Origin: Reichenbachiella sp. 5M10
Lineage (GTDB): Bacteria; Bacteroidota; Bacteroidia; Cytophagales; Cyclobacteriaceae
Assembly (NCBI RefSeq): GCF_002742335.1
Contig: NZ_MDGR01000007.1
Coordinates: 2,484,501 to 2,548,500 of the forward strand
DNA length: 64,000 nucleotides
Direction: 5' to 3'
Made by a program: the position numbers and the translations under genes. The notes under the pieces are model-generated. The model saw only the letters and a list, made by a program, of their open reading frames with translations. It ran no database searches and was not told the origin of the DNA. Shown here piece after piece: positions 24,463-34,253 of the stretch. Each line of letters starts with the position of its first letter. Positions within the stretch are counted from its first letter, which is position 1.

Positions 24463-26019
24463 ATGAAGAAAATCAACCTACTACTTTCAGTACTCCTACT
24501 GACCAGCTTTGTCTATGCACAAAAGAAAAAGCCAAACATCCTCGTCATCATGGGAGATGACATAGGCTATTGGAACCTCAGCTACAACAACCGTGGCATG
24601 ATGGGGTACCAAACCCCCAACATCGACAAGCTCGCCGCACAAGGAGCCATTTTTACAGATTACTATGCCGAACAATCCTGTACGGCAGGACGTGCGGCCT
24701 TCATTACGGGTCAGATGCCCGTACGAACAGGCATGACCAAAGTAGGCATCCCTGGGTCTACATTGGGTATACAACCTGAAGACCCTACTTTGGCAGAATT
24801 GCTGAAGCCAATGGGCTATGCCACAGGACAGTTTGGCAAAAACCACTTGGGTGATCTCGACGAATTCTTACCTACCAATCATGGTTTTGATGAGTTTTAT
24901 GGAAACCTATACCACCTCAATGCCGAAGAAACACCAGAAAACCCGAATTACCCGAAGAACCCAGACTTCAGAAAGAAATTTGGCCCTAGAGGGGTCATCA
25001 AAAGTACCGCGGACGGCAAAGTAGAAGACACAGGACCCTTGACAAAAAAGCGCATGGAGACGGTTGATCAGGAGTTTATGGATGCAGCCATTGACTTTAT
25101 CCAAAGACAAAACAACGACGACAAACCCTTCTTTTGCTGGTTCAACACCACGCGCATGCACTACGTGACGCATGTACCCAGCGAATACGAAGACAAATCA
25201 GGGCTCAACACCTATGCCGATGGCATGATGCAGCATGACGATCAAATCGGTCAGCTCTTGGACAAGCTCGAAGAAATGGGACTGGATGAAAACACCATCG
25301 TCATCTATACAACTGACAATGGCCCGCACTTCAACATGTGGCCTGACGGAGGCATCACTCCGTTTAGGGGAGAGAAAAACACCAACTGGGAAGGCGGATA
25401 CAGAGTCCCTTGCATCATCAAATGGCCAGGCAAAATCCCAGAAGGCACAGTCATCAATGAGATAGTAGCAGGCAATGATTGGGTACCTACCCTCATGGCT
25501 GCTGTAGGAGAACCAAAAATCAAGGAGAAACTACTCAAAGGCCACAAAGCCAATGGCAAGACGTACAAGGTACACCTCGATGGCTACAACATCTTGCCCT
25601 ACCTCACGGGCGAAAAAGAAATCACCAAAGACGAATATGGCGCGACCAACTTTCCCAGAAGAGAGTTTTACTACTGGAACGATGACGGACAGTTGGTAGC
25701 CATGAGGTATGACCGTTGGAAGCTTGTATTCATGGAACAACAATCTTCTAAATTTGGCGTATGGATGTACCCCTTTGTACAGCTGCGTATTCCTTTGGTT
25801 TTTGACCTGCGCATGGACCCCTTCGAACGAGCCCAACACAATTCCAATTCATATTACGAATGGTTGGAGGCCAACATCCAATGGCTCGGTGGTTCATCAC
25901 AAGCCTATGCAGGACAAATGATTTCAACATTCCAGGATTATCCACCAAGACAAAAACCCGCTTCTTTCAACCTGGATGAAGTCATGGCTTCATTTATGAA
26001 CTTAGGAGAAGGAAAATAA
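24463..26019 (+). CDS. S1-family sulfatase 1
   Basis: 518 residues, signal peptide 1-19 (cleavage at YAQ). The metal site starts at PNILVIMGDDIG, and the formylglycine motif is SCTAGR with Cys 73 (CxAxR type). TTDNGPH and the GGYRVPCIIKWPGKIP segment are typical of arylsulfatases. It hydrolyses a sulfate ester, presumably on an algal glycan, in the periplasm. The C-terminal region has a beta-rich subdomain ending near 518. It follows the maturase gene and precedes a paralogue about 60 percent alike by eye. The substrate cannot be deduced. Confidence 0.94.
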   Translation: MKKINLLLSVLLLTSFVYAQKKKPNILVIMGDDIGYWNLSYNNRGMMGYQTPNIDKLAAQGAIFTDYYAEQSCTAGRAAFITGQMPVRTGMTKVGIPGSTLGIQPEDPTLAELLKPMGYATGQFGKNHLGDLDEFLPTNHGFDEFYGNLYHLNAEETPENPNYPKNPDFRKKFGPRGVIKSTADGKVEDTGPLTKKRMETVDQEFMDAAIDFIQRQNNDDKPFFCWFNTTRMHYVTHVPSEYEDKSGLNTYADGMMQHDDQIGQLLDKLEEMGLDENTIVIYTTDNGPHFNMWPDGGITPFRGEKNTNWEGGYRVPCIIKWPGKIPEGTVINEIVAGNDWVPTLMAAVGEPKIKEKLLKGHKANGKTYKVHLDGYNILPYLTGEKEITKDEYGATNFPRREFYYWNDDGQLVAMRYDRWKLVFMEQQSSKFGVWMYPFVQLRIPLVFDLRMDPFERAQHNSNSYYEWLEANIQWLGGSSQAYAGQMISTFQDYPPRQKPASFNLDEVMASFMNLGEGK

Positions 26020-26050
26020 TACTGTAAACACCTATTTAAATTCAAAACGT

Positions 26051-27565
26051 ATGAAACACAAATTAAAAATGGTATGGATGTTTCTTTTGCTGCCCGCCTT
26101 GGCGTTCGCTCAAAAGAAAAAACCAAACATCCTCGTGATATGGGGGGATGATATCGGTTGGGGCAATGTAGGCTTCAACAACAACGGTATGATGGGCTAC
26201 AAAACACCAAACATTGACCGTATTGCCAAGGAAGGTGCCATGTTTACCGATTGGTACGCACAGCAATCCTGTACTGCAGGACGTGCTGCCTTTATCTTAG
26301 GCCAACACCCTTTCCGTACTGGGCTATTGACAATCGGTATGCCTGGTTCGAAGCAAGGTATCCAAGCAGATCAGCCGACAATTGCTGAATTGCTCAAGCC
26401 ACAAGGTTATGTATCTGGCCAATTTGGAAAAAACCACTTGGGTGATCAAGACGAACACTTGCCAACCAACCACGGGTTTGACGAATTCTATGGCAACCTG
26501 TACCACCTCAACGCCGAGGAAGAACCAGAAGGATACTACTATCCAAAAGATCCAGAATTCAGAAAGAAATATGGCCCACGTGGGGTAATCAAGAGTTCTG
26601 CCGATGGCAAAATCCAAGATACGGGACCATTGACAAAGAAAAGAATGGAAACTGTGGATGATGAATTCGAAGCAGCAGCCATCAAATTCATCAAAAAGGC
26701 CAAAGAAGATGACAAACCATTCTTCTGCTGGTTCAACAGTACACGTACGCACGTATGGACACACCTCAAGCCTGAAAGCGAAGGAGTGACTGGTATTGGG
26801 CTCTATCCTGATGCCATGGCAGAGCACGACCTCTCTGTAGGTAGACTCCTCGACTTGCTCGACGAGCTCGATCTTGACGAAAACACAATCGTCATGTATG
26901 CCACAGACAATGGCGCAGAGAAAGTGACTTGGCCTGACGGTGGTAGTACTCCGTTTAGAGGTGAAAAAGGAACAACTTGGGAAGGTGGATTCCGTGTACC
27001 CTGTGCGATCCGTTGGCCAGGTGTCATCAAGCCAGGCACCATCTACAACGACATCTTCTCTCACGAGGACATGATGCCTACCTTGGTAGCTGCAGCGGGT
27101 GAACCCAAAATAAAAGAAAAATTATTGAAAGGGTATAAAGCGAATGGCAAGACCTTCAAAAGCCATTTGGATGGATACAACTTGATGCCATTCTTCGAAG
27201 GCAAAGTAGCCGAAGCACCAAGAAAAGAGATTTTCTACTTTGATGCTGGTGGCAACATGAACGCAATTCGCTACGGTGATTGGAAACTCCACTTTACCAT
27301 AATGGAAGGTGACATCACGGAAGCCTACCGTAAATCACCAAGCTGGCCTCTCATCGTCAATTTGAGAGCTGATCCATACGAAGTATCTCCTGATTCACGT
27401 ATGTATGTCAGATGGTATGGAGAAAACATGTGGTTGTTTGTTCCTGCACAGCAAATTGCCGGACAGTTCTTGTCTACTTTCAAAGAGTACCCTGCAGTAC
27501 AAGGGTCGTCTCTCTCTATTGACAAGGTGGTACAGAGCCTCACCTCTCACCCATCCGCACAATAA
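26051..27565 (+). CDS. S1-family sulfatase 2
   Basis: 504 residues, signal peptide 1-20. Motifs parallel sulfatase 1: PNILVIWGDDIGW, SCTAGRAAF with Cys 74 to be converted to formylglycine, ATDNGAEK, and GGFRVPCAIRWPG. The two proteins share closely related cores but differ in their C-terminal thirds, so they may act on different sulfate positions of the same glycan (inference). It is the last gene of the maturase-sulfatase operon; a strong terminator follows 13 bp after the stop. Confidence 0.94.
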   Translation: MKHKLKMVWMFLLLPALAFAQKKKPNILVIWGDDIGWGNVGFNNNGMMGYKTPNIDRIAKEGAMFTDWYAQQSCTAGRAAFILGQHPFRTGLLTIGMPGSKQGIQADQPTIAELLKPQGYVSGQFGKNHLGDQDEHLPTNHGFDEFYGNLYHLNAEEEPEGYYYPKDPEFRKKYGPRGVIKSSADGKIQDTGPLTKKRMETVDDEFEAAAIKFIKKAKEDDKPFFCWFNSTRTHVWTHLKPESEGVTGIGLYPDAMAEHDLSVGRLLDLLDELDLDENTIVMYATDNGAEKVTWPDGGSTPFRGEKGTTWEGGFRVPCAIRWPGVIKPGTIYNDIFSHEDMMPTLVAAAGEPKIKEKLLKGYKANGKTFKSHLDGYNLMPFFEGKVAEAPRKEIFYFDAGGNMNAIRYGDWKLHFTIMEGDITEAYRKSPSWPLIVNLRADPYEVSPDSRMYVRWYGENMWLFVPAQQIAGQFLSTFKEYPAVQGSSLSIDKVVQSLTSHPSAQ

Positions 27566-27578
27566 AATGACCTAGTCA

Positions 27579-27626
27579 AAATGCCTCAGCCCGATCTCTT
27601 GATTGAGATGCTGAGGCATTTTTTAT
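27579..27626 (+). terminator. Terminator of the maturase-sulfatase operon
   Basis: AATGCCTCAGC and GCTGAGGCATT form an 11-bp perfect stem that runs into a T-rich tract (TTTTTTAT). Confidence 0.92.
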
Positions 27627-27714
27627 ATATTAGTGTCACATCGATATTGACCGATACGACTTCATAGTATCTTTTGAAGCAGCATCTCGTGGCTAGCAAT
27701 ACATCTAAACTGAT

Positions 27715-28680
27715 ATGACAACATTAGAAACCATACAAGAACTTAAGCAGCGCATGTCGGCCTCCATCATTGGCCAAGACCCACTCATAGAGCGCATCAT
27801 TCTCGTACTTTTGGCAGATGGCAACATGCTGCTCGAGGGACTGCCTGGATTGGCCAAAACGCGAGCCATCAAAACGCTATCCAAAGAATTGGATTGTGGG
27901 CTGAGCCGGATACAGTTCACCCCAGATCTACTGCCTTCGGACATCACCGGTACGGAGATCTACCAACCCGAATCCGAAGAGAAGTTCCTTTTCCAGCAAG
28001 GACCGATTTTCAGCAACCTCATCCTAGCAGATGAAATCAACCGATCTCCTGCCAAAGTACAATCAGCACTATTGGAAGCCATGGAAGAACGCCAAGTGTC
28101 TGTGGCAGGCAAAACCTACCAGATGGACCCTCTCTTCATGGTCATGGCCACTCAGAACCCCGTCGAGCAAGAAGGCACCTACCCCTTACCTGAAGCTCAG
28201 ATGGATCGCTTTTTGATGCATGTAATCATCAGCTACCCAGACGATGCTTCCGAACTTAAAATCCTGCGTCTCAACCGAAGCGAACAGAACCAATCCAAAA
28301 CGGAAAAACAAGAAAGGATATCCCCTGATGTCGTATTTGCTGCTCGAAAAGAAATAGCAGAGGTAAGTATCTCTGAGAATATGGAAAAATACATCGTGGA
28401 CCTAATCTCTGCCACACGCTACCCAGACAAATACAACGATACGCTCAAATCCTGGATAGACTTTGGCGCCAGCCCAAGGGGCACGATCGCCATGGACCGT
28501 GCCGCACGTACTCATGCATGGATGCATGGCCATGCTGCCGTGACTCCAGACGATGTCCGAGCGGTAGTGCATGATTGTCTTCGCCACCGCCTCATACTCA
28601 GCTACGAAGCTAATGCAGACGGCATCACAGCAGACCAAGTACTAGACGAGATTCTAAAACAAGTCGCTGTAGTGGGATAA
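27715..28680 (+). CDS. MoxR family AAA+ ATPase
   Basis: 321 residues. Walker A is GLPGLAKT near 42-49, Walker B LILADEIN near 104, with sensor 1 in the ATQNPVEQEGTYPLPEAQ segment typical of MoxR and an arginine finger region in LPEAQMDRF. It is a chaperone-type ATPase that works with von Willebrand factor A proteins; here it heads an operon with DUF58 and Bat genes, the usual Bacteroidota order. A terminator lies upstream, so it probably has its own promoter between 27627 and 27714. Confidence 0.95.
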   Translation: MTTLETIQELKQRMSASIIGQDPLIERIILVLLADGNMLLEGLPGLAKTRAIKTLSKELDCGLSRIQFTPDLLPSDITGTEIYQPESEEKFLFQQGPIFSNLILADEINRSPAKVQSALLEAMEERQVSVAGKTYQMDPLFMVMATQNPVEQEGTYPLPEAQMDRFLMHVIISYPDDASELKILRLNRSEQNQSKTEKQERISPDVVFAARKEIAEVSISENMEKYIVDLISATRYPDKYNDTLKSWIDFGASPRGTIAMDRAARTHAWMHGHAAVTPDDVRAVVHDCLRHRLILSYEANADGITADQVLDEILKQVAVVG

Positions 28681-28761
28681 AACCATCCTCCTACCTCCTG
28701 CTACTCGTCCTGTGAGCCCCTCAACGGCCTCAACCTCGGTGAGGAGACAAAGCCAAAAACC

Positions 28762-29706
28762 ATGAAAAGCCAAAAACAACATATCGAACTCCCCAAAGAC
28801 GTTTTCACCTCCTTGCGTGAACTACTGGAAATGGAGCGTTTTGCTCAGATCATGAGTCTTTTGGCAAACAAACAGAAAGTAAAAAGCATCTTAGGAGGCA
28901 AACACTCGTCCAAACTACGTGGACGTGGACTAGATTTCGAAGAAGTCAGAAACTATGTGATGGGAGATGACATCCGAAATATCGATTGGAAAGTCACCGC
29001 TCGTACCAAAGTCACTCACACCCGGGTGTTCAGCGAAGAGAAAGAAAAGCCCGCCCTCATAGTCGTAGACCAATCTAAGTCTATGTTTTTTGGTTCACAA
29101 AAAAGAACAAAATCAGTCGTAGCAGCCGAACTAGCTGCTGTGGCAGCTTTTCGAATACTCAAGCAAGGAGATCGCGTCGGTGGAGTAGTGATCGGCGATG
29201 ATGGTGTAGACATCATCCAGCCCAAAAGAGACCGGCGCAATATTTTGCGCTTTCTTGACAAGATCGTAGAAAAGAACCATGAGTTGAAGAACCACACAGA
29301 GGGAACGCTCGATGACTCTCTGCGCGACACCATGCACAAAGTCCGAAATATCGTCACCCACGATTTTCTAGTAGTCATCATCAGTGATTTCAAAAAATAC
29401 TCCCCAGAGGTGACCCGGTTTATCTCCCAAATCGCACAACACAACGATGTGATCCTCGCCAAAGTAATGGACCCTATGGAACGGGATATACCCCATATCA
29501 AATTTGTGGCGGGAAACCGTGACACACAAGTAACTGTAGATGGCAAACACAAAGCACTCAACCAGCACTTTGTCACAGGGTTTGACGAAGACTACCAAAG
29601 TTTTCAGACCCAAATGAAGAAACACCACGTGCCTGTATTTACAATCAATACCGTGGACTCGCTCGATGAACAATTGAAGGACGTATTTGCCGGAAGGAAA
29701 AAATGA
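28762..29706 (+). CDS. DUF58 (VWA-like) protein of the MoxR/Bat operon
   Basis: 314 residues, soluble. The DUF58 signature is clear: SKLRGRGLDFEEVRNYVMGDDIRNIDWKVTARTKVTHTRVFSEEKEKP in residues about 51-98, with VVDQSKSMFF, a degenerate MIDAS, shortly after. It is presumed to link the MoxR ATPase to the membrane Bat proteins. It follows moxR by 81 bp and overlaps the next start by 4 bp (ATGA), showing translational coupling. Confidence 0.93.
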   Translation: MKSQKQHIELPKDVFTSLRELLEMERFAQIMSLLANKQKVKSILGGKHSSKLRGRGLDFEEVRNYVMGDDIRNIDWKVTARTKVTHTRVFSEEKEKPALIVVDQSKSMFFGSQKRTKSVVAAELAAVAAFRILKQGDRVGGVVIGDDGVDIIQPKRDRRNILRFLDKIVEKNHELKNHTEGTLDDSLRDTMHKVRNIVTHDFLVVIISDFKKYSPEVTRFISQIAQHNDVILAKVMDPMERDIPHIKFVAGNRDTQVTVDGKHKALNQHFVTGFDEDYQSFQTQMKKHHVPVFTINTVDSLDEQLKDVFAGRKK

Positions 29707-30197
29707 AATCAGTACCCGTACATACCATCCAAGACACGGTACAGCAAACGCAAGACACTACACAAGTCGTACTACAGCAGCTGTACGAACCCGCTCCGAT
29801 TGCCTTTACTTTCGAGACTATTGGATGGCTCATTTTGGCCTGCATCTTAGGATGTGCTACGTGTATCCTGATTATTCTTCAAATCCGAAAATACGTAAAG
29901 AACCGCTACCGTCGCGAAGCACTCGCCGAGCTATCGACCCTGAAAAACGCACCGCTCTCACAAACCATGATCATCCTCAAACGAGTAGCTATCTCCGTAT
30001 TCGGTAGAGAAGCGGTAGGTCCAGCAAGTGGCCGCTCTTGGCTACAGTTTTTAGAAAAATCCGCCAAAGGAGTTCAATTCGTCACCTACGAAGAAAGCAT
30101 CCAAAAAGCCCTATACACCGATCAACCGGTCGATACAGTGCTACAACAAAAAATCATGTCCAACGCACAAAAATGGATCCGCAACCATGCCAGATAA
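29703..30197 (+). CDS. Small membrane protein of the Bat operon (DUF4381-like)
   Basis: 164 residues with one hydrophobic segment at about 39-60 (WLILACILGCATCILIILQI), then a basic cytoplasmic part with an amphipathic stretch and FGREAVGPASGRSWLQFLEK. This is the position and layout of the small membrane protein between DUF58 and BatA in MoxR operons. It overlaps the DUF58 gene by 4 bp and the following gene by 11 bp. Function unknown; perhaps a scaffold. Confidence 0.85.
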   Translation: MKSVPVHTIQDTVQQTQDTTQVVLQQLYEPAPIAFTFETIGWLILACILGCATCILIILQIRKYVKNRYRREALAELSTLKNAPLSQTMIILKRVAISVFGREAVGPASGRSWLQFLEKSAKGVQFVTYEESIQKALYTDQPVDTVLQQKIMSNAQKWIRNHAR

Positions 30198-31194
30198 TTT
30201 TCATATCGCATTTCCGTGGGCACTCGCTTTGCTTCCAGTCCCACTACTGGTATATTGGCTGCTGCCCTCCCTCCACATGCGAAGTGCAGCCCTGCTCTTG
30301 CCTACCTACCACAAGGCCGTCGAATACACAGGACAAAAACCAAAAAAATCAGCCTTCGTCAAACGCAGAGGTTTTTTTAGCTGGTTGATCTTGATGATGA
30401 GCTGGTGTCTACTGGTAGCCGCCATGGCCAACCCGCAGTTGGTAGGCAAACCTGAGATGAAAATCAAAACCTCACGCAGTTTCCTCATAGTAGCAGACAT
30501 CTCGTTTAGCATGGCCAAAACAGACTGGCGCATCGATGGAAAGAAAGCACGTCGATGGGATGCAGTCAAAGACGTCATGAGTGGGTTCATCGAAAAACGA
30601 AAGGGCGACCGCATGGGACTCATCTTTTTTGGAACGAATGCTTACATTCAAGCCCCCTTCACTCCTGACCTTTCAACCGTAAAACAGATGCTCGACGAAG
30701 CAGATGTAGGCATGGCTGGACAAATGACCCACATCGGCAAGGCCATCAACAAAGGTCTGGAGATGTTTGATAATGACACCATCAAAACCAAAGTCATGCT
30801 CCTGCTCACTGACGGGATCGATGCGGGGGACGACATCCTCCCTCTCGATGCGGCAGCTGCAGCCAAGAAGGACTCTGTATTGATCTACTCGCTTGGAATC
30901 GGTACTCCAGGACAGAGCGGATCGGATCTGGATGAAAAAACACTGCAGCAAATATCAGACATGACTGGCGGTGAATACTTCCTAGCAAAAGACGAAGATC
31001 GATTGAAGGAGATCTATGTAGAACTAGACAAACTACAGCCCATGGAGTTTGAAGAAGCAGAAAACAAACCCATCACGATGCTTTATCCTTATCCACTAGG
31101 TGCTGCTCTAGGCATCTTGATATTATCGACCTTGCTATCCGTATTGATCAGTGTGTACAAAGTCCTACGGGACAGAAAGGAGGCTTATGCTTAA
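30187..31194 (+). CDS. batA: BatA-like membrane VWA protein
   Basis: 335 residues. There are N-terminal hydrophobic segments (about 8-25 and 60-80), then a VWA domain with VADISFSMAKTD near 102 (DxSxS MIDAS), LLTDGIDAGDD near 205, and a C-terminal transmembrane segment (LGAALGILILSTLLSVLISV near 305-325). It is the periplasm-facing VWA partner of the MoxR system, first linked to aerotolerance in Bacteroides fragilis. It overlaps neighbours on both sides, so it is translated as part of a coupled operon. Confidence 0.9.
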   Translation: MPDNFHIAFPWALALLPVPLLVYWLLPSLHMRSAALLLPTYHKAVEYTGQKPKKSAFVKRRGFFSWLILMMSWCLLVAAMANPQLVGKPEMKIKTSRSFLIVADISFSMAKTDWRIDGKKARRWDAVKDVMSGFIEKRKGDRMGLIFFGTNAYIQAPFTPDLSTVKQMLDEADVGMAGQMTHIGKAINKGLEMFDNDTIKTKVMLLLTDGIDAGDDILPLDAAAAAKKDSVLIYSLGIGTPGQSGSDLDEKTLQQISDMTGGEYFLAKDEDRLKEIYVELDKLQPMEFEEAENKPITMLYPYPLGAALGILILSTLLSVLISVYKVLRDRKEAYA

Positions 31195-32902
31195 AGGGTT
31201 ATTTCCTATCGACTGGGAGTTGTTCCACTTCATCAGACCCGTTTTTCTCTGGTTGCTGATTCCTATCGCTGTGATCTTGCTCATCGGTTTGGTGAGCTTT
31301 GCACAAGAAATCAAGTGGAAATCTATCATCGCCCCACACCTACGTCCCTATGTGATCCAAAAGGGTAATCAACGAACCAAAGCCTGGATGAACTTGGCCT
31401 TGCTACTGATGCTCTGTCTCGGTGTATTGGCCCTCGCTGGACCGACATGGAAGAAAATCAAATTGCCGGGAAGGATCTTAGAGACTCCTATGGTGCTGAT
31501 TTTGGACCTGTCGCAGAGTATGATGGCCCAAGACCTCCAACCCACCCGCCTAGAACGAGCCAAATTTAAAATCGAAGATTTACTCAACAAAAACCCTCAA
31601 GCACGAGCAGCTCTCATTGGGTTTGCAGGCACAGCACACACGATTGTCCCTTTGTCTTGGGATTATGAAATCATCAAAAGCCATGTCAAGTCACTAAAAC
31701 CTAGCGTCATGCCCTATCCGGGCTCAGACTTGCAAGCTGCACTGACCTTGGCTGACACCATACTGTCCGTCACTGATGCCCCCGGTACGGTAGTGCTCTT
31801 GTCCGATGACTTTAGCGATGAGCAGTTCTCGATGCTCAAGGATTTTGTACAAGACAAAAACAACAAAATAGAAATCCTCCCCATGAATACACCCTCTGGC
31901 AGCACCATACCTATACCATGGGGCAGAGGCACGATGAAAGATGCCAACGGGCACCCCGTATATACCTCAATCAATCAGTCTGCACTCAACAAGCTAGGCT
32001 CTCTCGACGGGGTGACAGTACATGCGCTGACACTAGACGATAGCGATGTAGAAGTCATCAGCAACAAAATCAAAGCACACCTCAAATTCACCGAGCAACC
32101 CAAAGAAAAAAAGGACGACTGGCGAGACGCTGGTTTGCTCTTCATTTTCCCTATGGCTCTTCTTGCCTTGTTTTGGTTTAGAAAGGGCTGGGTCATCTAC
32201 ACCCTGCCTGTTTTACTATTATCATGCAGTCAAGTCAATAGCTTCGACGACCTATGGTTCACTCCTAACTACCAAGCACAGCGACTCAGCAATGCAGGTG
32301 AGTATGAAGATGCCGGTGACCGCTACACGGACTTCATGCACAAAGGGGTCGCCTACTACAAAGCTGGAGATTATGACCAAGCGATCAAAGCCTTCAATGA
32401 AGACACCACAGCACAAGCCGCTTACAACCTAGGCTTGGCCTACTTCCAAAACGGAGACACCGTCGCTGCATGGATGGCCTTCAACAAAGCCGTAGAGATC
32501 GACTCCACCCTACAACCTGCACTCCGCAATCAGCGAACCCTAAGCCGTCTAGTCGGAACGGACGGGATGAGTGTAGGTACAGCTACCGAAGAGGACAACA
32601 AGCCCATCGCCAAAATGGAACGCAACAAAAGCATGGAGGACCTCAGTGGTGGTGGACAAGAAGCCACCAAAAAAGACATGGAAAAAAAACGTCTCGAAGA
32701 AGAGGTCGCCAGCAATATCCACAAAGGCAAAGAATTGGATCAAGTCCCCAAAGACATGGATATTGATATCCAAAAACCAGATGGTACCAAAATCATCATG
32801 CAAAAAGTCGATGATGACCCGAGTGAGTTTCTCAGGAAAAAATTTGAGTACCAGATCAAGAAGCAAAACATCAAACCCAAGGCGAATGAGACGAAGTGGT
32901 AA
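31187..32902 (+). CDS. batB: BatB-BatC-like fusion: membrane VWA protein with TPR tail
   Basis: 571 residues from the ATG at 31187, preceded by AAAGGAGG, an unusually good ribosome site for this genome, and overlapping batA by 8 bp. An earlier in-frame start (31151) lies inside batA. Membrane segments are at about 20-40 and 60-80, VWA LILDLSQSMMAQD near 103, LLSDDF near 205, and a further hydrophobic pair near 315-350 that includes a SCSQ lipobox-like site. TPR units follow (AYYKAGDYDQAIKAFNED, AYNLGLAYFQNGD) and a charged, Lys-rich tail. In many Bacteroidota the VWA and TPR parts are separate batB and batC genes; here they are one frame. Confidence 0.88.
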   Translation: MLKGLFPIDWELFHFIRPVFLWLLIPIAVILLIGLVSFAQEIKWKSIIAPHLRPYVIQKGNQRTKAWMNLALLLMLCLGVLALAGPTWKKIKLPGRILETPMVLILDLSQSMMAQDLQPTRLERAKFKIEDLLNKNPQARAALIGFAGTAHTIVPLSWDYEIIKSHVKSLKPSVMPYPGSDLQAALTLADTILSVTDAPGTVVLLSDDFSDEQFSMLKDFVQDKNNKIEILPMNTPSGSTIPIPWGRGTMKDANGHPVYTSINQSALNKLGSLDGVTVHALTLDDSDVEVISNKIKAHLKFTEQPKEKKDDWRDAGLLFIFPMALLALFWFRKGWVIYTLPVLLLSCSQVNSFDDLWFTPNYQAQRLSNAGEYEDAGDRYTDFMHKGVAYYKAGDYDQAIKAFNEDTTAQAAYNLGLAYFQNGDTVAAWMAFNKAVEIDSTLQPALRNQRTLSRLVGTDGMSVGTATEEDNKPIAKMERNKSMEDLSGGGQEATKKDMEKKRLEEEVASNIHKGKELDQVPKDMDIDIQKPDGTKIIMQKVDDDPSEFLRKKFEYQIKKQNIKPKANETKW

Positions 32903-32906
32903 ACTG

Positions 32907-34253
32907 ATGCGAAACAAAACCGCTGCAAGCAGGATCGTCCTACAGCTGGGCATACTCCTAGCCCTACTGATCGCATGTCTAACCCCGCAGGATGGCCTGG
33001 CCCAAAAACTTTGGAGCCAAGTAAAACTCAATCGTACTTCTGCCTACATAGGAGAACCCATAGAGGTCAGCATCACCGTCTACACATCGACATGGTTTAC
33101 TAGTGGGTTGGACCCAGGAAACATCCAAGTAAAAGGAGCATACACCGTATACTTTAGACCCGTGAGTGTCTCCTTGAGTGAAGGTGGCACGACATATCCG
33201 GGCATACAGCTGATCTACCATGTGTTTCCTCACAGTGAGCGCGACATTGTATTCCCTAGTTTAACCCTCGAAGTAGAAACACCAAAGGACGGAGATTACA
33301 TCGGAGTAAAGCACCATCTCAAAACTCAAGAACGAACCATCAAAATCAAGCCCGTCCCCCCAGGCTTTGACAAAAATGACTGGCTAGTGGCCAACGGCAT
33401 GTATGTCTCTGACTACTGGACTGGCAACCTAAAACAAGTAAAAGTTGGTGACGTACTGGAGCGGAGAATATCACGTACCGTATATGGTACCGTGGGTGAA
33501 CTCATCCCTCCCACCGCATGGGACAGTATCGGTCATATAAGCATGTATCCCGACCGCAGCCTGACCAAAAACAACAAAGGGAAGACCTCTATCAGTTCAT
33601 CGAGAACAGACGGCATGCGTTACCTCTTCGAAGAGGAAGGCCAAGTCACTCTCCCAGAGATGGTATTCACGTACTTCCACCCCTACCGAAAGCGTCTCTA
33701 CAAAAAAACCCTAAAAGCCATCACTATCGATGTAGCTGCCAACCCAGATTTGGGTATTCTCAAGAGTGTACGTGACAGCCTACTGGTGCAGGAGCAAGAA
33801 GTCATTGCCCAGCAAGAGGAAGAACAACCTTGGAGCTTTATGGGACTGAGTCCAGAACAACTGGCCCTCGCCACAGTGCTGGGGATACTGGTTCTGTACC
33901 TATTGGCAAAAACCATACGCCGCATAATCCATACGATCCGTCAACGCAAAAAAGCCTACCGTGCTTCAGAAGCCTATTACTTTGACCTATTCAAAAAAGC
34001 GACACATCATGACCATGCAGAACATGCCAAACAAGCTTTGTACCGTTGGATCGATGAGTTGAAATTGGGCCAACCTACATTGGAGTACTTTGTAGGGCAA
34101 TTTGGAACCGACAAACTTCAGGAGACCTTTGACACTACCGGGGATCTACACGGGTTATATATGCAAACCCAAGAATGGAAAAAAGCAAGAGCAAAATACC
34201 TCCTGCACCGACACCCTACGCCCAGCAAATCGTCTTGGATCAATCCGCAGTAA
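32907..34253 (+). CDS. batD: BatD-like membrane protein
   Basis: About 448 residues from the ATG at 32907, 4 bases after the previous stop; an ATG at 32886 is possible, and the longer open frame back to 32646 is only overlap. A signal peptide (LLALLIACLTPQDGLAQ) is followed by repeated beta-sandwich regions (LNRTSAYIGEPIEVSITVY, DVLERRISRTVYGTVGELIPP). One C-terminal membrane span follows (LALATVLGILVLYLLAKTI, near 317), then a basic cytoplasmic tail. This is the standard BatD layout. It ends the operon and its last bases overlap, tail to tail, the next gene on the other strand. Confidence 0.87.
   Translation: MRNKTAASRIVLQLGILLALLIACLTPQDGLAQKLWSQVKLNRTSAYIGEPIEVSITVYTSTWFTSGLDPGNIQVKGAYTVYFRPVSVSLSEGGTTYPGIQLIYHVFPHSERDIVFPSLTLEVETPKDGDYIGVKHHLKTQERTIKIKPVPPGFDKNDWLVANGMYVSDYWTGNLKQVKVGDVLERRISRTVYGTVGELIPPTAWDSIGHISMYPDRSLTKNNKGKTSISSSRTDGMRYLFEEEGQVTLPEMVFTYFHPYRKRLYKKTLKAITIDVAANPDLGILKSVRDSLLVQEQEVIAQQEEEQPWSFMGLSPEQLALATVLGILVLYLLAKTIRRIIHTIRQRKKAYRASEAYYFDLFKKATHHDHAEHAKQALYRWIDELKLGQPTLEYFVGQFGTDKLQETFDTTGDLHGLYMQTQEWKKARAKYLLHRHPTPSKSSWINPQ

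Noticed and set aside
26324-27064. 246-residue open frame antisense to sulfatase 2
   Set aside because: It mirrors the sulfatase coding sequence, has no start context or recognisable domain, and the sulfatase frame is certain. The same applies to 21464-22204 opposite the VWA gene and to many frames inside dnaE.
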